A DNA stretch of 53,669 nt from Acidovorax sp. Leaf78 (GTDB lineage: Bacteria; Pseudomonadota; Gammaproteobacteria; Burkholderiales; Burkholderiaceae_C), in assembly GCF_001422735.1 (NCBI RefSeq), contig NZ_LMLZ01000007.1, positions 1 to 53,669 of the forward strand, given 5' to 3'. The position numbers and the translations under genes are program-made. The notes beneath the pieces are model-generated. The model was not told the DNA's origin. It ran no database searches and worked only from the letters and a program-made list of their open reading frames with translations. Shown one piece after another: positions 16,960-26,065 of the stretch. Position 1 is the stretch's first letter; each line of letters begins with the position of its first letter.

Positions 16960-19033
16960 GCGGCGCATCATGTTCATCCTGCTGTTGGCGATGGCACTGC
17001 TGGTGACCGCCCTGGGCATGATGGGCTGGCTCGGCGAACAGCGCTGGGCGCAGCGTTACAACGAGGCTCTGTTGCAGGGCCAGCGGATTGCGTGGGACAA
17101 GCTCCAGAACGAGAGCCTGGACCGCCAGGACGCGCTGGCGCGCAAGCTGCTGGAAGACCCATCGTTTCGCAACCTGCAGGCCCCCGGTGCGCAGCAGCGC
17201 ATCGACTCCCTGCTGGCGCATGCGGTGCGCCAGGCACCGGGCCTGCGCATCGACATCCTGGGGCCCGGCGGCGGACTCATCTCCACCACCGAGCCCGGGT
17301 TCGACCCGCAGCCGCTGGCCGAATCCGGCTGGGTCAAGGCTGCGATGGAATCGCCCTCGGGCGTGCGCGGCCTGAGCCAGGTGGCGCCGCGCCAGTACGA
17401 CTGGGTGCTGGTGCGCGGCTTCGACGGCGGTGCGCTGGCCATCGGCCAGGACGTCGCACAGCGGCTGCCCGAGCTGGCCGCCTACCTGGGCGGTGACATC
17501 TTCCTCGTCAACATGCGCGGCAAGGAAACCCTGGGCACCCAGCCCGGCAGCCTGGCCGCCACCGGCGCCGTGGTGCCCGTGCGGTCTTCGCAGGCGCTGA
17601 TCCTGCCGCTGTCGACCACATCCGCCACCGGCCAGGGCGCGCTGCAGCTGGTGAGCCAACCGGTGATGAATCCCGACAGGCGCGTGGTGGGCGCACTGGT
17701 GTGGGCGCAGGACGTCACCGCGCAGTACCGGTCGGACAAGTTCTTCAACTGGGCGGCGGCCGGCGGTGCCTTGCTGTTTGCCGCCCTGGTGGTGATGGGC
17801 CTGGCAGCCTACATGCAGCACGCCATGGAGCCGCTCAGCCGCTCGGTGGGGGTGCTCAAGGCGCTGGCCAGCGGGGCCACCGATGCGTCGCTGGACGACG
17901 GCGAGGAAGAGGCCGAGGACGAGTCCGGCGCCATCGCGCGGGGCGTGGTGGCCATCCGTTCGGAACTGCTCAACCTGGAAACCCTGCGGCAGGAACGCAT
18001 CCGCATCCGCCACCAGCAGGAGCGCCTGATCCGCGACCAGCTTCGCTCGCTGGCCGAGAGCCTGGACCCGGCGTCGCGCGAGGAGATCCTTGCGTCGCTC
18101 GCCACGCGGGGCGAAATCCCCACGCCCGTCGCCGAAACCGTGCAGAGCGGCACCAACCAGCTGGCCGAACTGGCCGGGATTCTGGGGCGCATGTCGGGCC
18201 TGGTGAGCACGCAGCAAAGCCGCCTGCTCAAGCTGCTGCGCGAGCTGCAGGCCGCCGTGCAGACACAGGCCATGCTGGCCAGCCTGCAGCAGGAACTGGA
18301 GATCGCGCGCCAGATGCAGCTGTCGATCCTGCCGCGGTCAGCGCCCGACATGGACGAGGTGGACATCGCATCCACCATGATTCCCGCCAAGGAAGTGGGC
18401 GGCGACTTCTACGACTACTTTCCCATCGACGACGAGCACCTGGCCATCGTGGTGGCCGATGTCTCGGGCAAGGGCGTGCCGGCCGCCTTCTTCATGGCGA
18501 TCTCGCGCACGCTGCTCAAGAGCAATGCGCTGTTCCTGCGCCTGCCCGGCGCGACCATCGCCGCGCTGAACGACCAGCTGTGCGCCGAGAACGACCAGAT
18601 GATGTTCGTCACCGTGTTCTACGGCGTGCTGCACCTGAGCAGCGGACGGCTGACCTACGTGAACGCCGGCCACAACCCGCCGATTCGGCTGCGGGACGGC
18701 AAGGCGACCTTCTTCGAGCGCGGCACCAACATGGCGCTGGCCGTGCTGGAGGGCCAGGAATACAACGAAGGCGAGGTCATGCTGTCACCCGGCGAGACGC
18801 TGCTGCTGTACACGGACGGCGTGACCGAGGCCAACAATGCCGAAGGCGATCTGTTCGGCGACCAGGCGCTGCTCGACGCCATGGTGGCCGTGGGTGCCGA
18901 CCCTCTGCACAAGGGCCACTCGGGCGGCGTGCCGCAGCGCGTGGTTCAGGCAGTGCGCACGTTCGAGGCCGGGGCCGCGCAGGCGGACGACATCACCGTC
19001 GTGGCCATCACCTACCAGGGAGCGCGGTCGTGA
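16949..19033 (+). CDS. RsbU-like PP2C phosphatase with membrane sensor domain (BtrU-like)
   Basis: 694 residues from ATG 16949, preceded by AAAGGA. TM1 (about 7-28), a large extracytoplasmic region (about 30-265), TM2 (about 270-292), HAMP-like and coiled-coil linker, then a SpoIIE/PP2C phosphatase domain in the last 250 residues. Metal-binding motifs are visible: 'EVGGDFYDYF', 'VVADVSGKGVPAAFF', 'LLYTDGVTEANN' and 'ADDITVVAI'. The family removes phosphate from STAS anti-anti-sigma factors. In Bordetella BtrU acts on BtrV, the equivalent here being at 29581. The sensor domain suggests activation by a periplasmic cue. Confidence 0.92.
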   Translation: MQLKRRIMFILLLAMALLVTALGMMGWLGEQRWAQRYNEALLQGQRIAWDKLQNESLDRQDALARKLLEDPSFRNLQAPGAQQRIDSLLAHAVRQAPGLRIDILGPGGGLISTTEPGFDPQPLAESGWVKAAMESPSGVRGLSQVAPRQYDWVLVRGFDGGALAIGQDVAQRLPELAAYLGGDIFLVNMRGKETLGTQPGSLAATGAVVPVRSSQALILPLSTTSATGQGALQLVSQPVMNPDRRVVGALVWAQDVTAQYRSDKFFNWAAAGGALLFAALVVMGLAAYMQHAMEPLSRSVGVLKALASGATDASLDDGEEEAEDESGAIARGVVAIRSELLNLETLRQERIRIRHQQERLIRDQLRSLAESLDPASREEILASLATRGEIPTPVAETVQSGTNQLAELAGILGRMSGLVSTQQSRLLKLLRELQAAVQTQAMLASLQQELEIARQMQLSILPRSAPDMDEVDIASTMIPAKEVGGDFYDYFPIDDEHLAIVVADVSGKGVPAAFFMAISRTLLKSNALFLRLPGATIAALNDQLCAENDQMMFVTVFYGVLHLSSGRLTYVNAGHNPPIRLRDGKATFFERGTNMALAVLEGQEYNEGEVMLSPGETLLLYTDGVTEANNAEGDLFGDQALLDAMVAVGADPLHKGHSGGVPQRVVQAVRTFEAGAAQADDITVVAITYQGARS

Positions 19034-19827
19034 TGCAGGTGCCGCACGTACCGAAGGCGCACGCCCGATGCATCGCGCACCTCGCCGATGCCGGTGTAGC
19101 CAGCGGTGCAGGCCTCTTGCAGGGCATGGAAGTCATCGCTTTGCAGCAGCTTCTCGTCGCCCATGTCGAAATGCAGGCCGTGTTGCAGGTCGATCATGGC
19201 CACATGGCGCTGAAGGCCGTCGATGACACCCGTCCACGCGATGTGCAGGCCCTGGCGCAGCAGGTTGTGCCTGCTGCTGTGATTGAGCAGGGACACCATC
19301 GCCATGCACAGCGGCCGGCCGCGCGCATGCGCCAGCGCCAGCCGCGCGGCCAGCAGCGTGCGCTGCAGTTTGCGGCCGCGCCACTCGGGCAGCACCATGC
19401 AGCTCGACAGGTGGGTCACCTGGGCGTGGAGTTCCGGCTCGATGCCGATCACGGCCCCCAGGTTCTCGGGCGAATCCGCCTCGGGAAACCCGACCATGGC
19501 ATAGGCGACGAGCGCGCCGTGCGCAAACACACCGATGGTCTCGCCCCGGGGCTGCGTGTGGGCCTCGAAGAACGCCTGCTCATCGTCTTCGCGCACATAG
19601 AAGTCGGGGTTGGGCAAGTCGGCGATGACCCGGTCGCGCAGCGCGCTCCATGCCGCAAAGTCACGCGGCAAAAGGATGTGGGCACTCAGATCCGGGAGAT
19701 GGGCGAATGCCACATCAGGCGACAGGGACGGGGGCGTAAGTTGAATCGACGACAGCAAACCAGAGACTCCGACAGCAGCGTGCGAGTTTGCACGACAACG
19801 TGGCTGTTGCAAAGCAAGCCCCTGCAT
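19012..19827 (-). CDS. GNAT-like acetyltransferase
   Basis: Up to 271 residues. The core region resembles the GNAT fold: 'IGVFAHGALVAYAMVGFP' (strand 3/4), then 'LSSCMVLPEWRGRKLQRTLLAARLALA', which has the RGRKLQ acetyl-CoA loop (pattern Q/RxxGxG/A in relaxed form), and 'GRPLCMAMVSLLNHSSRHNLLRQG'. Substrate unknown. The true start is unclear: the first 45 residues are poor and lie close to the divergent gene at 19854, so a later alternative start is likely. Its 3' end overlaps the phosphatase gene by 22 bases, and it is the only opposing gene inside the sensor cluster. Confidence 0.7.
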   Translation of the reverse strand: MQGLALQQPRCRANSHAAVGVSGLLSSIQLTPPSLSPDVAFAHLPDLSAHILLPRDFAAWSALRDRVIADLPNPDFYVREDDEQAFFEAHTQPRGETIGVFAHGALVAYAMVGFPEADSPENLGAVIGIEPELHAQVTHLSSCMVLPEWRGRKLQRTLLAARLALAHARGRPLCMAMVSLLNHSSRHNLLRQGLHIAWTGVIDGLQRHVAMIDLQHGLHFDMGDEKLLQSDDFHALQEACTAGYTGIGEVRDASGVRLRYVRHLHHDRAPW

Positions 19828-19853
19828 CGCAGCCAAGCCAAAGGGTATACCTC

Positions 19854-22592
19854 ATGAGTGACAGCACCATCACAGAAGGCGCCGCGCAGAGCCCTGCCGC
19901 GTCCGTCGATCTCGCGGCGCTGCGCCCCCGCCTGTGCCGCGAATCGCTGGTGTTCGCGGCGATTTTCTCGCTGGCGCTGTTCGGGCTCTCGCTCGTGCTG
20001 ATCGCCTGGCGTACCGAGCAACTGCTCACCCAGTTGTCGCAAGACCGGGTGGTGCGGCTCTTGCAGCAGGTGGCGGACGAGGCGGAGCGCGGCATGCAGT
20101 TCGGCGTGGCGGTGGCCGACCAGACTTCCCTGGTGGAGCGCTTGCAGCGCATGCAGTCCGAGGACAAGGCGCTGCGCGCCGTCTTTGTGCACACGGACCG
20201 CGGGGACCCGGTGGCCAAGGCCGGCGACGAGACCTTGCGCACCGCCATCGACGGGCGCTGGAACGCGCCGCTGCGCACCGGCGGCCCGGACCACCCCCCC
20301 AGCGTGCGCACCACGGGCCGGGGCGTCTTCGTGGGCACGGTCATGTTCGATTCGACGGGTACGCCTGCCGCCACCATCTGGGCGGCGCTGGACCCCACCG
20401 TCGTGCGGCAGCAGGCCCACCATGCCGCCACCAGCATGGTGCTCAAGGCGCTGCCCCTCATTGTCGGCACGCTGTTCCTGACCTGGTGGGCGCTGATCCG
20501 CTGGGGCACCCGCGTGATCGAGTCGCTGCAGCGCCGCCGCCATGGCGCCAGTCGCGCCATGGAAGCGGACCCCACAGCCCGCACCGACCGGGCCCATGGC
20601 TCGAACGGAACCACCGGTACGAACGGTACGAACGGCACGCGCACCCAAGGCTACGGCAAGGCGCTGTGGCTGGCGCTGCTGCTGGCCGGGGTGGCAGCGC
20701 CCTCCACCATGGTGTGGATCGCGCGCGAATCCGCCCGCCCCTTCGTCACCGAGCAGATCCAGAACAACGCCGACGCTGTGGCCCGCACCCTGTCCGGCCA
20801 GGTGGCCCGTGCACTCGCCGCAGGCGTGCCATGGAGCCAGCTGAACGGCATGGACGAGCTCTTCAAGAAACAGCTGGCCGAGGCACCGGAGCTGAGCTAC
20901 CTGGCGCTGCGCCAGGGCGATGCCGCCGCCACGCACACCACCTGGGGCGGCGATGTGCCCGCGGGCCAGCGGCGAGAGAGCGAGGAGGACTTCTCCCAGC
21001 GCGCAATCAACGTCACGCCCGATGGCGGGCGCATCGTGGTGGGCTACCCTGCCGACTACGTGAACCGCCAGCTGGGCGGCATGCTGCTCGATCTGGTGCT
21101 GGCCCTGGTGATTGCAGCGGTGCTGGTGCGCGAGCTGTCGCGCGGCCTGTGGCGCAAGTCGCTGCTGTACCCGCTGGCCGCCTACGCCCAGGCCCGGGGC
21201 TGGCAGCGCGTGCAACGCCGCTGGCAACGCCGGCACGCGGTTGCGCGCGACGCGGCCGAGGCCCATGACCGCGACGCCGCAGAGTGCCGCGCGCAGCTGC
21301 TGGAGGCTGCGGGCCACCGGCAGGGCGACCGCGCCGAGGCCACGGCAGTGCCCGCCGCCGTCGCGTCGCAGTTGACGCTGCTGCGCCTGACCGTCTTTCT
21401 GGTGGCGCTGTCCGAAGAGCTGCTGCGGCCGTTCTTCACGGTATTCGCCAGCGAGGTCCGTCCGTTCGACGTGGCGCTGTCGCCCACCATGGTGGCGGGC
21501 CTGCCGGTCGCTGCGTTCATGACCACGCTGGCACTGGCCCAGCCGCTGGGCCCGGCGCTGGCCAAGCGATTCGACCTGCGATGGAGCCTGGTGCTGTCGG
21601 CCCTGGTCGGCATGTTCGCGCTGGCCGCCACGTCCTGGGCCAAGGATGCCTGGACGCTCATCGCGCTGCGCGCCACGGGCGGCGCGGCCTACGGGCTGGC
21701 GCTGATCCTGGTGCAGACCGCCATCGTTCGCATCACACCGCCCAAGCAGCGCGCGCGTGGGCTGGCCGAAGTGGCCGCCGCCATCGTCGCAGCCGGCATT
21801 GTGGGCCCGCCGTTTGGCGGAATGATCGCGGCGCGCGCTGGCGATGTGGCGGGCTTCGTGGCCTGCGCACTGTGCATGGCCGCCGCCCTGGTGGCCGCCA
21901 TGCGCTTGTCGCTCGACAGCGCCACCATGGGCGCCCAGGCCGCCCAGCGCGGACTGGCCACCACGGGCGGCTGGCGCGGCTACTGGGCCGTGCTGCGCGA
22001 ACCCCGCGCGGTGTGCGTGATCCTGGGCTCCGCCCTGCCCGGCCGCCTGGTGGCCGTCACCGTGCTGTCGGTGGTGGTGCCGCTGTACATGAGCGAGCTG
22101 CAGCAGCAGCCCGCCGTGGCAGGCCGCGTGCTGCTGCTGTACTTTCTGTGCTTTGCGTCCACCGCCACGCTGGTGGCGCACTGGTCGGACCTGCTGGGGC
22201 AGCGCAAGCCTTTCATCGTGCTGGGTGGCGCGCTGAGCGTGCTGGCCTGCCTGTCGCTGCCGGCGCTCGGTGGTGTCTGGGGCATGGCCGCCTGCTGCGC
22301 CTTGCTGGGCTTCGGGCAGGCGTTCCAGTCGTCGCCCCAAATCGCACTGACCACCGAGGTGTTCGAACACCAGCCCGACGGCAAGGCCACGGCCACGCCG
22401 GAGCAGGCGCTGGCGGCGTTCCGCCTCATCGAGCGGGCCGGCAGCATCGTCGCCCCTTTTGTGACGGCCATTGCGGTCACGGCCTTCGGTTTTGCCGGGG
22501 CGGTCGTCGCGGTCGGCATCTTGCTGACGGTTGCCACCCTGGGACTGCTGGCCGGCCTGCGCGTGGCACCGCGCGCCGGCGTGGCCGCGTAA
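19854..22592 (+). CDS. Sensor-MFS transporter fusion protein
   Basis: 912 residues. Two tandem TM-extracytoplasmic-TM modules come first (about 25-225 and 265-440). Module 1 contains 'GMQFGVAVADQTSLVERLQR' and module 2 'ALAAGVPWSQLNGMDELFKK', a pattern shared with the genes at 14171 and 14992. They are joined by a Gly/Asn/Thr linker. From about residue 500 a full major facilitator domain of about twelve helices follows, including 'LPVAAFMTTLALAQPLGPALAKRF' and 'GLALILVQTAIVRITPPKQRARG'. This suggests a transporter used as receptor, or a sensor-gated exporter. The binding-protein gene starts 29 bases downstream. Confidence 0.85.
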   Translation: MSDSTITEGAAQSPAASVDLAALRPRLCRESLVFAAIFSLALFGLSLVLIAWRTEQLLTQLSQDRVVRLLQQVADEAERGMQFGVAVADQTSLVERLQRMQSEDKALRAVFVHTDRGDPVAKAGDETLRTAIDGRWNAPLRTGGPDHPPSVRTTGRGVFVGTVMFDSTGTPAATIWAALDPTVVRQQAHHAATSMVLKALPLIVGTLFLTWWALIRWGTRVIESLQRRRHGASRAMEADPTARTDRAHGSNGTTGTNGTNGTRTQGYGKALWLALLLAGVAAPSTMVWIARESARPFVTEQIQNNADAVARTLSGQVARALAAGVPWSQLNGMDELFKKQLAEAPELSYLALRQGDAAATHTTWGGDVPAGQRRESEEDFSQRAINVTPDGGRIVVGYPADYVNRQLGGMLLDLVLALVIAAVLVRELSRGLWRKSLLYPLAAYAQARGWQRVQRRWQRRHAVARDAAEAHDRDAAECRAQLLEAAGHRQGDRAEATAVPAAVASQLTLLRLTVFLVALSEELLRPFFTVFASEVRPFDVALSPTMVAGLPVAAFMTTLALAQPLGPALAKRFDLRWSLVLSALVGMFALAATSWAKDAWTLIALRATGGAAYGLALILVQTAIVRITPPKQRARGLAEVAAAIVAAGIVGPPFGGMIAARAGDVAGFVACALCMAAALVAAMRLSLDSATMGAQAAQRGLATTGGWRGYWAVLREPRAVCVILGSALPGRLVAVTVLSVVVPLYMSELQQQPAVAGRVLLLYFLCFASTATLVAHWSDLLGQRKPFIVLGGALSVLACLSLPALGGVWGMAACCALLGFGQAFQSSPQIALTTEVFEHQPDGKATATPEQALAAFRLIERAGSIVAPFVTAIAVTAFGFAGAVVAVGILLTVATLGLLAGLRVAPRAGVAA

Positions 22593-22621
22593 CGCCCGTG
22601 CCCGGCACACAGGAGAAATTC

Positions 22622-23704
22622 ATGCCCTTCGTTTCCAAAGCACTTCAGGCCCTGGCGGCCGCATCGATTCTCTGCGGGCTTGGCGCGCAGGCGCAGCAGC
22701 CCGCCCCCGCCGCATCATCGAGCGGTGCCGCCGCCGCGGTGGCGGCCGCTACCGCGCGCTACACCGTGGCCATGGTGCTGCCGCGCGACGAGCAGAACAT
22801 CGAGGCTGGGTTCACCAGCTACCTGCAGCGCCAGGACGTGCCGGTGCGCTACGTCAACATCCGCTACTCGGGCAAGGCCGACGACATTGCCGACCTGCGC
22901 AGCCGGGTTCGCGCAGCCAACCCGGACCTCATCTACGTGTGGGGCACGCCCACGTCGCTGGCACTGGCAGGCCGCCACGACCAGCCCAACGCCGGCAACC
23001 CGATCCGCGACATCCCGATCGTCTTCACGGAAGTGACCGACCCGGTAGGCGCCGGCTTGCTCCCCACGCTGGAGCATCCCGCGCGCAACGTGACGGGCGT
23101 GAGCCACGTGGCGCCCCTGCCGGTGCAGCTCAACGCGATCCGCGCCTACCGCCCCTTTGCCAAGCTGGGCTATCTGCACAACCCGGTGGAGCCCAATTCG
23201 GCGCTCATCCGCGACCGGCTCAAGGACCTGGCCAAGACGCAGAACTTCGAAGTCGTCGAGGCCGCCCTGCCATTGCTGCCCACCGGCGCACCGGACCCAG
23301 GGCAGATCGCCGCACAGGTCAAGAGCCTGGCCGAGCGCGGCGCCGACCTGCTGTATGTGGGGCCCATCACCTTCCTGGCCTTCACGCACCGCGATGCCGT
23401 CACTGCCGCCGCGCTGTACAACAAGCTGCCGACCTTCTGCGCCACCGAAAGCATCGTGCGGCAGTCGGGCTGCATGTTCGGGCTGTTCTCGAACGGCGCC
23501 AACATCGGCCGCTACGCCGGGTCCATGGCGCGCCAGATCCTGGTCGAGAAAAAACGCACCCAGGACATTCCGGCGTCGACGCTGCAGCGCTTTTCGCTGC
23601 TCATCAACATGCGCACCGTGCAGGCCCTGGGCCTGTACCCGCCCATGCTGCTGCTCAACGTGGCGGAAGTCATCAACGTGGAAACGCAGGCAGCGGCGAA
23701 GTAG
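22622..23704 (+). CDS. Periplasmic ABC-type substrate-binding protein without transporter genes
   Basis: 360 residues from ATG 22622, preceded by AGGAG. Signal peptide MPFVSKALQALAAASILCGL with cleavage near AQA-QQ. The mature part has the two-lobe fold of the ABC_sub_bind/TrpX-like family: 'YTVAMVLPRDEQNIEAGF', 'PDLIYVWGTPTSLALAG', 'DIPIVFTEVTDPVGAGLL', 'FAKLGYLHNPVEPNS' and 'GADLLYVGPITFL'. Ligand unknown; relatives bind amino acids. No permease or ATPase gene is present. With the sensor-MFS fusion directly upstream, it may present a ligand to that protein, as periplasmic binding proteins do for chemoreceptors. Confidence 0.88.
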   Translation: MPFVSKALQALAAASILCGLGAQAQQPAPAASSSGAAAAVAAATARYTVAMVLPRDEQNIEAGFTSYLQRQDVPVRYVNIRYSGKADDIADLRSRVRAANPDLIYVWGTPTSLALAGRHDQPNAGNPIRDIPIVFTEVTDPVGAGLLPTLEHPARNVTGVSHVAPLPVQLNAIRAYRPFAKLGYLHNPVEPNSALIRDRLKDLAKTQNFEVVEAALPLLPTGAPDPGQIAAQVKSLAERGADLLYVGPITFLAFTHRDAVTAAALYNKLPTFCATESIVRQSGCMFGLFSNGANIGRYAGSMARQILVEKKRTQDIPASTLQRFSLLINMRTVQALGLYPPMLLLNVAEVINVETQAAAK

Positions 23705-23745
23705 GCGCGCAACGCCATCCATCGCCGCCGTGGGCCGGGCGCGAT

Positions 23746-23771
23746 GGAACCTCTTGCACGGCGGGGTTACC
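23746..23771 (+). promoter_or_regulatory. Candidate ECF-sigma promoter upstream of the kinase-like effector
   Basis: GGAACC (23746-23751), exactly 15 bases, then TTACC (23767-23771), ending 95 bases before the effector ATG. It is one of six sites of this form in the window. The GGAACC -35 is like that of HrpL-class sigma factors, and the BtrS/HrpL-like factor at 52025 is the likely reader. Confidence 0.65.
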
Positions 23772-23866
23772 AAGTCCATGCACCGCCCGCGCCTTGGCGC
23801 CCGGGCGGCAGTCCCGCGGCCTTGAGGCCGCCCCACCCATTCCCCGCACCGCCAGGAGCAGCAGCC

Positions 23867-25978
23867 ATGTCCTTTTCTCCGATCCAGACCGGTACCACGA
23901 CGGCTCCGACCTGGACCTCAGGCACCGCCCCGACGGGCAGCGGCGAAGTGCAGGGAAAGCTCGGCGGCCACACCGTGACCGCCCTGGCCACCCCGCCCCA
24001 CGCATCGCTGGGCGAAGAGCTGCGCGCCACACCCCAGCCCGCGAGCGGACGGTCTCTGCAGGAGCGCACCGTCACCACCGCGCCCCAGGCGCCGGTAGCG
24101 CTGCGCCGCGAGGCGCTGGCCACACCCACCGCGCTGCGCGACACCGTGGGCGAGCCCAAGCGTGACTGGAAGCTGTTCGGCATCACCGTGCTGCACCGCT
24201 CCACCGGCTACAAGGAAGTGCTGAACAAGCTCGAGTCCTTTCACCAGGCCGCCGGCAGCGACCGCGCGCCCGCACCGCCCACCACCCCGGAGTCCCGCAA
24301 GGCCTATGCCGAGGGGCAAATCCACAAGCTGTCGCAGGAACTGGGCGAGCTCGAACGCTCCTGCGACGCCTATGCGCAGGGCAATTCGCGCCACAGTCAC
24401 CGGGACGACATCGCCCAGCTCAAGAGCCAGGTGCAGGCCCAGCGCGCGCAGCTCGATGGGCTGCGCGACCAGATCGGCAGGGAAGGCATGCCCGAGGGAC
24501 TGAGCGTTGCCGATGCGCGCGCGTTCTCGCAACACAAGCCGCCGCTGTCGCTGCAGGACATTCGTGCCGTGACCACCGAGCTGCGCGCCAGCGGCATGAA
24601 CCCCGCCGAACTGCAGGCGGGCGTCGAAAGGCTGTTCAGCCTGCCGCTGGACGGAGAGTCGCTGGTGCAGGCCATCAAGCTCAAGATGCCCGAAGGCCTG
24701 GCGCAGCAGTACGCGCAGACCGGCGTGCCGATCCGCCCCGAGACAGCGGGCCTGGCCTTCAACGACAAGGCGCTCGACAGGAGCCCGGAGGCCGGCGGCG
24801 GCTTGACGAAGCTGGGCAGCGGCGCGGTCAACACGGTGTTCAAGGGCCACTACCAGTTGAGCGACGGCACACGTTTCACCGGCGTGTTCAAGCCCTCCGT
24901 GCCGGGGGGCGCCCAGCCTGATGCGGTCTCGGCGTCTGGCATCAACACCGATCGGCCCGTGATGGAGCAGCGCAACGTGGCGGTGCACCGGCTGGACCAG
25001 CACCTGGGCATGGGCGTGACACCCAAAGCCGAAATCGGCGTGCACGAGGTGGATGGCCAGCAGCGGATGGGGTTGGTGATGTCGTTCGCGCCAGGCTTGT
25101 CGCCGCTGAAGTCGGGGGATGTGGTCGTGACGCTGTCGCCCGAGAAGCGCGCCGAGCTGAGCGCCAGCCCCGAGTTGGCCACGGCCTACGCACGGGAAAA
25201 AGGCTTCGTGGACGGCAAGCTGGTGGAAGGGGGCATCCAGCTGATCAACTCCATGGAAGTTGAAAACATGGAAGGCGACACCACGGTGCAGGAGAAGGAT
25301 GCCTTCGTGGCGTTCGACTTCTCCGACCCGGTGCTGCGCGAGAAAACCACCGATTTGCAGTGGCTCGATGCGCTGTGCGGCCAGGTGGACCGCCACGGCC
25401 ACAACTACATCGTGCAGCAAGGCGCGGATGGCCGCGTCACCGGCGTGATCGGCATCGACAACGACATCGCCTTCGGCGACCAGCTGACCCACCCCAACGA
25501 TGTGAACCCCGCGGCGATGCGTTCGCGCACCGGCGAATCGCCGCCGTTCAAGGGCTGCGTGCTGCCCCAGGTGGTCAGCACCAAGACCGCCACCGCACTG
25601 CTGGCGATGACGCCCGACAAGATGCTCGAACTGATGGGGCCGGGCTTCACCCCCGGGGAGCAAGCGGCCGCGCAGAGCCGGCTCGGCGCCATCCAGACGC
25701 ATGTGCGCGACCTGCAGGCCAAGGGCCAGGTCGCCGAGCGCACCGAAGATTGGGGTTCCGAGCGCGTTGGCAGCCTGCTGGGCATGGGCACCACCGACGC
25801 CCTGACCCAGCTCGAAACACTGCGCAGCCAGCCCCGCACCCCCGCGGTCAACCGGCAGATCCAGGCGCTGGAAGAACAGATCTCCAACGTCAGCTACGTC
25901 GCGCGCGAATCGTCCATCCTGGCCGAGGTCCGCACAAGTCGCCAGCAACCGCTGCTGGACCCGCGCAGCGTTCGCTGA
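23867..25978 (+). CDS. Candidate T3SS effector with atypical (PI4K/HipA-like) kinase motifs
   Basis: 703 residues from ATG 23867 (AGGAG 10 bases upstream). The Ser/Thr/Gln-rich N-terminus lacks a Sec signal, as in T3SS substrates. A helical middle (about 145-330) precedes a region with kinase-like motifs: 'GSGAVNTVFKG' (loop), 'FTGVFKPS' with candidate ATP-lysine K342, 'DRHGHNY' with D508/N513, and 'GIDND' with D531/D533. This order, GVFKP then DRxxxN then IDxD, is that of PI3/4-type II and HipA-like kinases. It is flanked by a chaperone gene and preceded by the T3SS promoter motif. Kinase activity, substrate and secretion are inferred. Confidence 0.7.
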   Translation: MSFSPIQTGTTTAPTWTSGTAPTGSGEVQGKLGGHTVTALATPPHASLGEELRATPQPASGRSLQERTVTTAPQAPVALRREALATPTALRDTVGEPKRDWKLFGITVLHRSTGYKEVLNKLESFHQAAGSDRAPAPPTTPESRKAYAEGQIHKLSQELGELERSCDAYAQGNSRHSHRDDIAQLKSQVQAQRAQLDGLRDQIGREGMPEGLSVADARAFSQHKPPLSLQDIRAVTTELRASGMNPAELQAGVERLFSLPLDGESLVQAIKLKMPEGLAQQYAQTGVPIRPETAGLAFNDKALDRSPEAGGGLTKLGSGAVNTVFKGHYQLSDGTRFTGVFKPSVPGGAQPDAVSASGINTDRPVMEQRNVAVHRLDQHLGMGVTPKAEIGVHEVDGQQRMGLVMSFAPGLSPLKSGDVVVTLSPEKRAELSASPELATAYAREKGFVDGKLVEGGIQLINSMEVENMEGDTTVQEKDAFVAFDFSDPVLREKTTDLQWLDALCGQVDRHGHNYIVQQGADGRVTGVIGIDNDIAFGDQLTHPNDVNPAAMRSRTGESPPFKGCVLPQVVSTKTATALLAMTPDKMLELMGPGFTPGEQAAAQSRLGAIQTHVRDLQAKGQVAERTEDWGSERVGSLLGMGTTDALTQLETLRSQPRTPAVNRQIQALEEQISNVSYVARESSILAEVRTSRQQPLLDPRSVR

Positions 25979-26065
25979 CGCACATCCGGAACGCCGACAC
26001 CCCGGTCTTTGCGCCAAGCCGCCACGCAACTTTCCACCCGGACTACCAACACCTCGGAACGCACC

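Noticed and set aside
20601..20640. Short tandem repeat (ACGAACGGT-like units) in the MFS fusion gene, a possible phase-variation tract
   Set aside because: The units are 9 bases, so copy changes keep frame; they encode a Gly/Asn/Thr linker.
25988..26014. GGAACG-N15-TTGC as a seventh sigma site upstream of the unknown gene at 26066
   Set aside because: Both elements deviate from the exact motif; kept only as a weak note.
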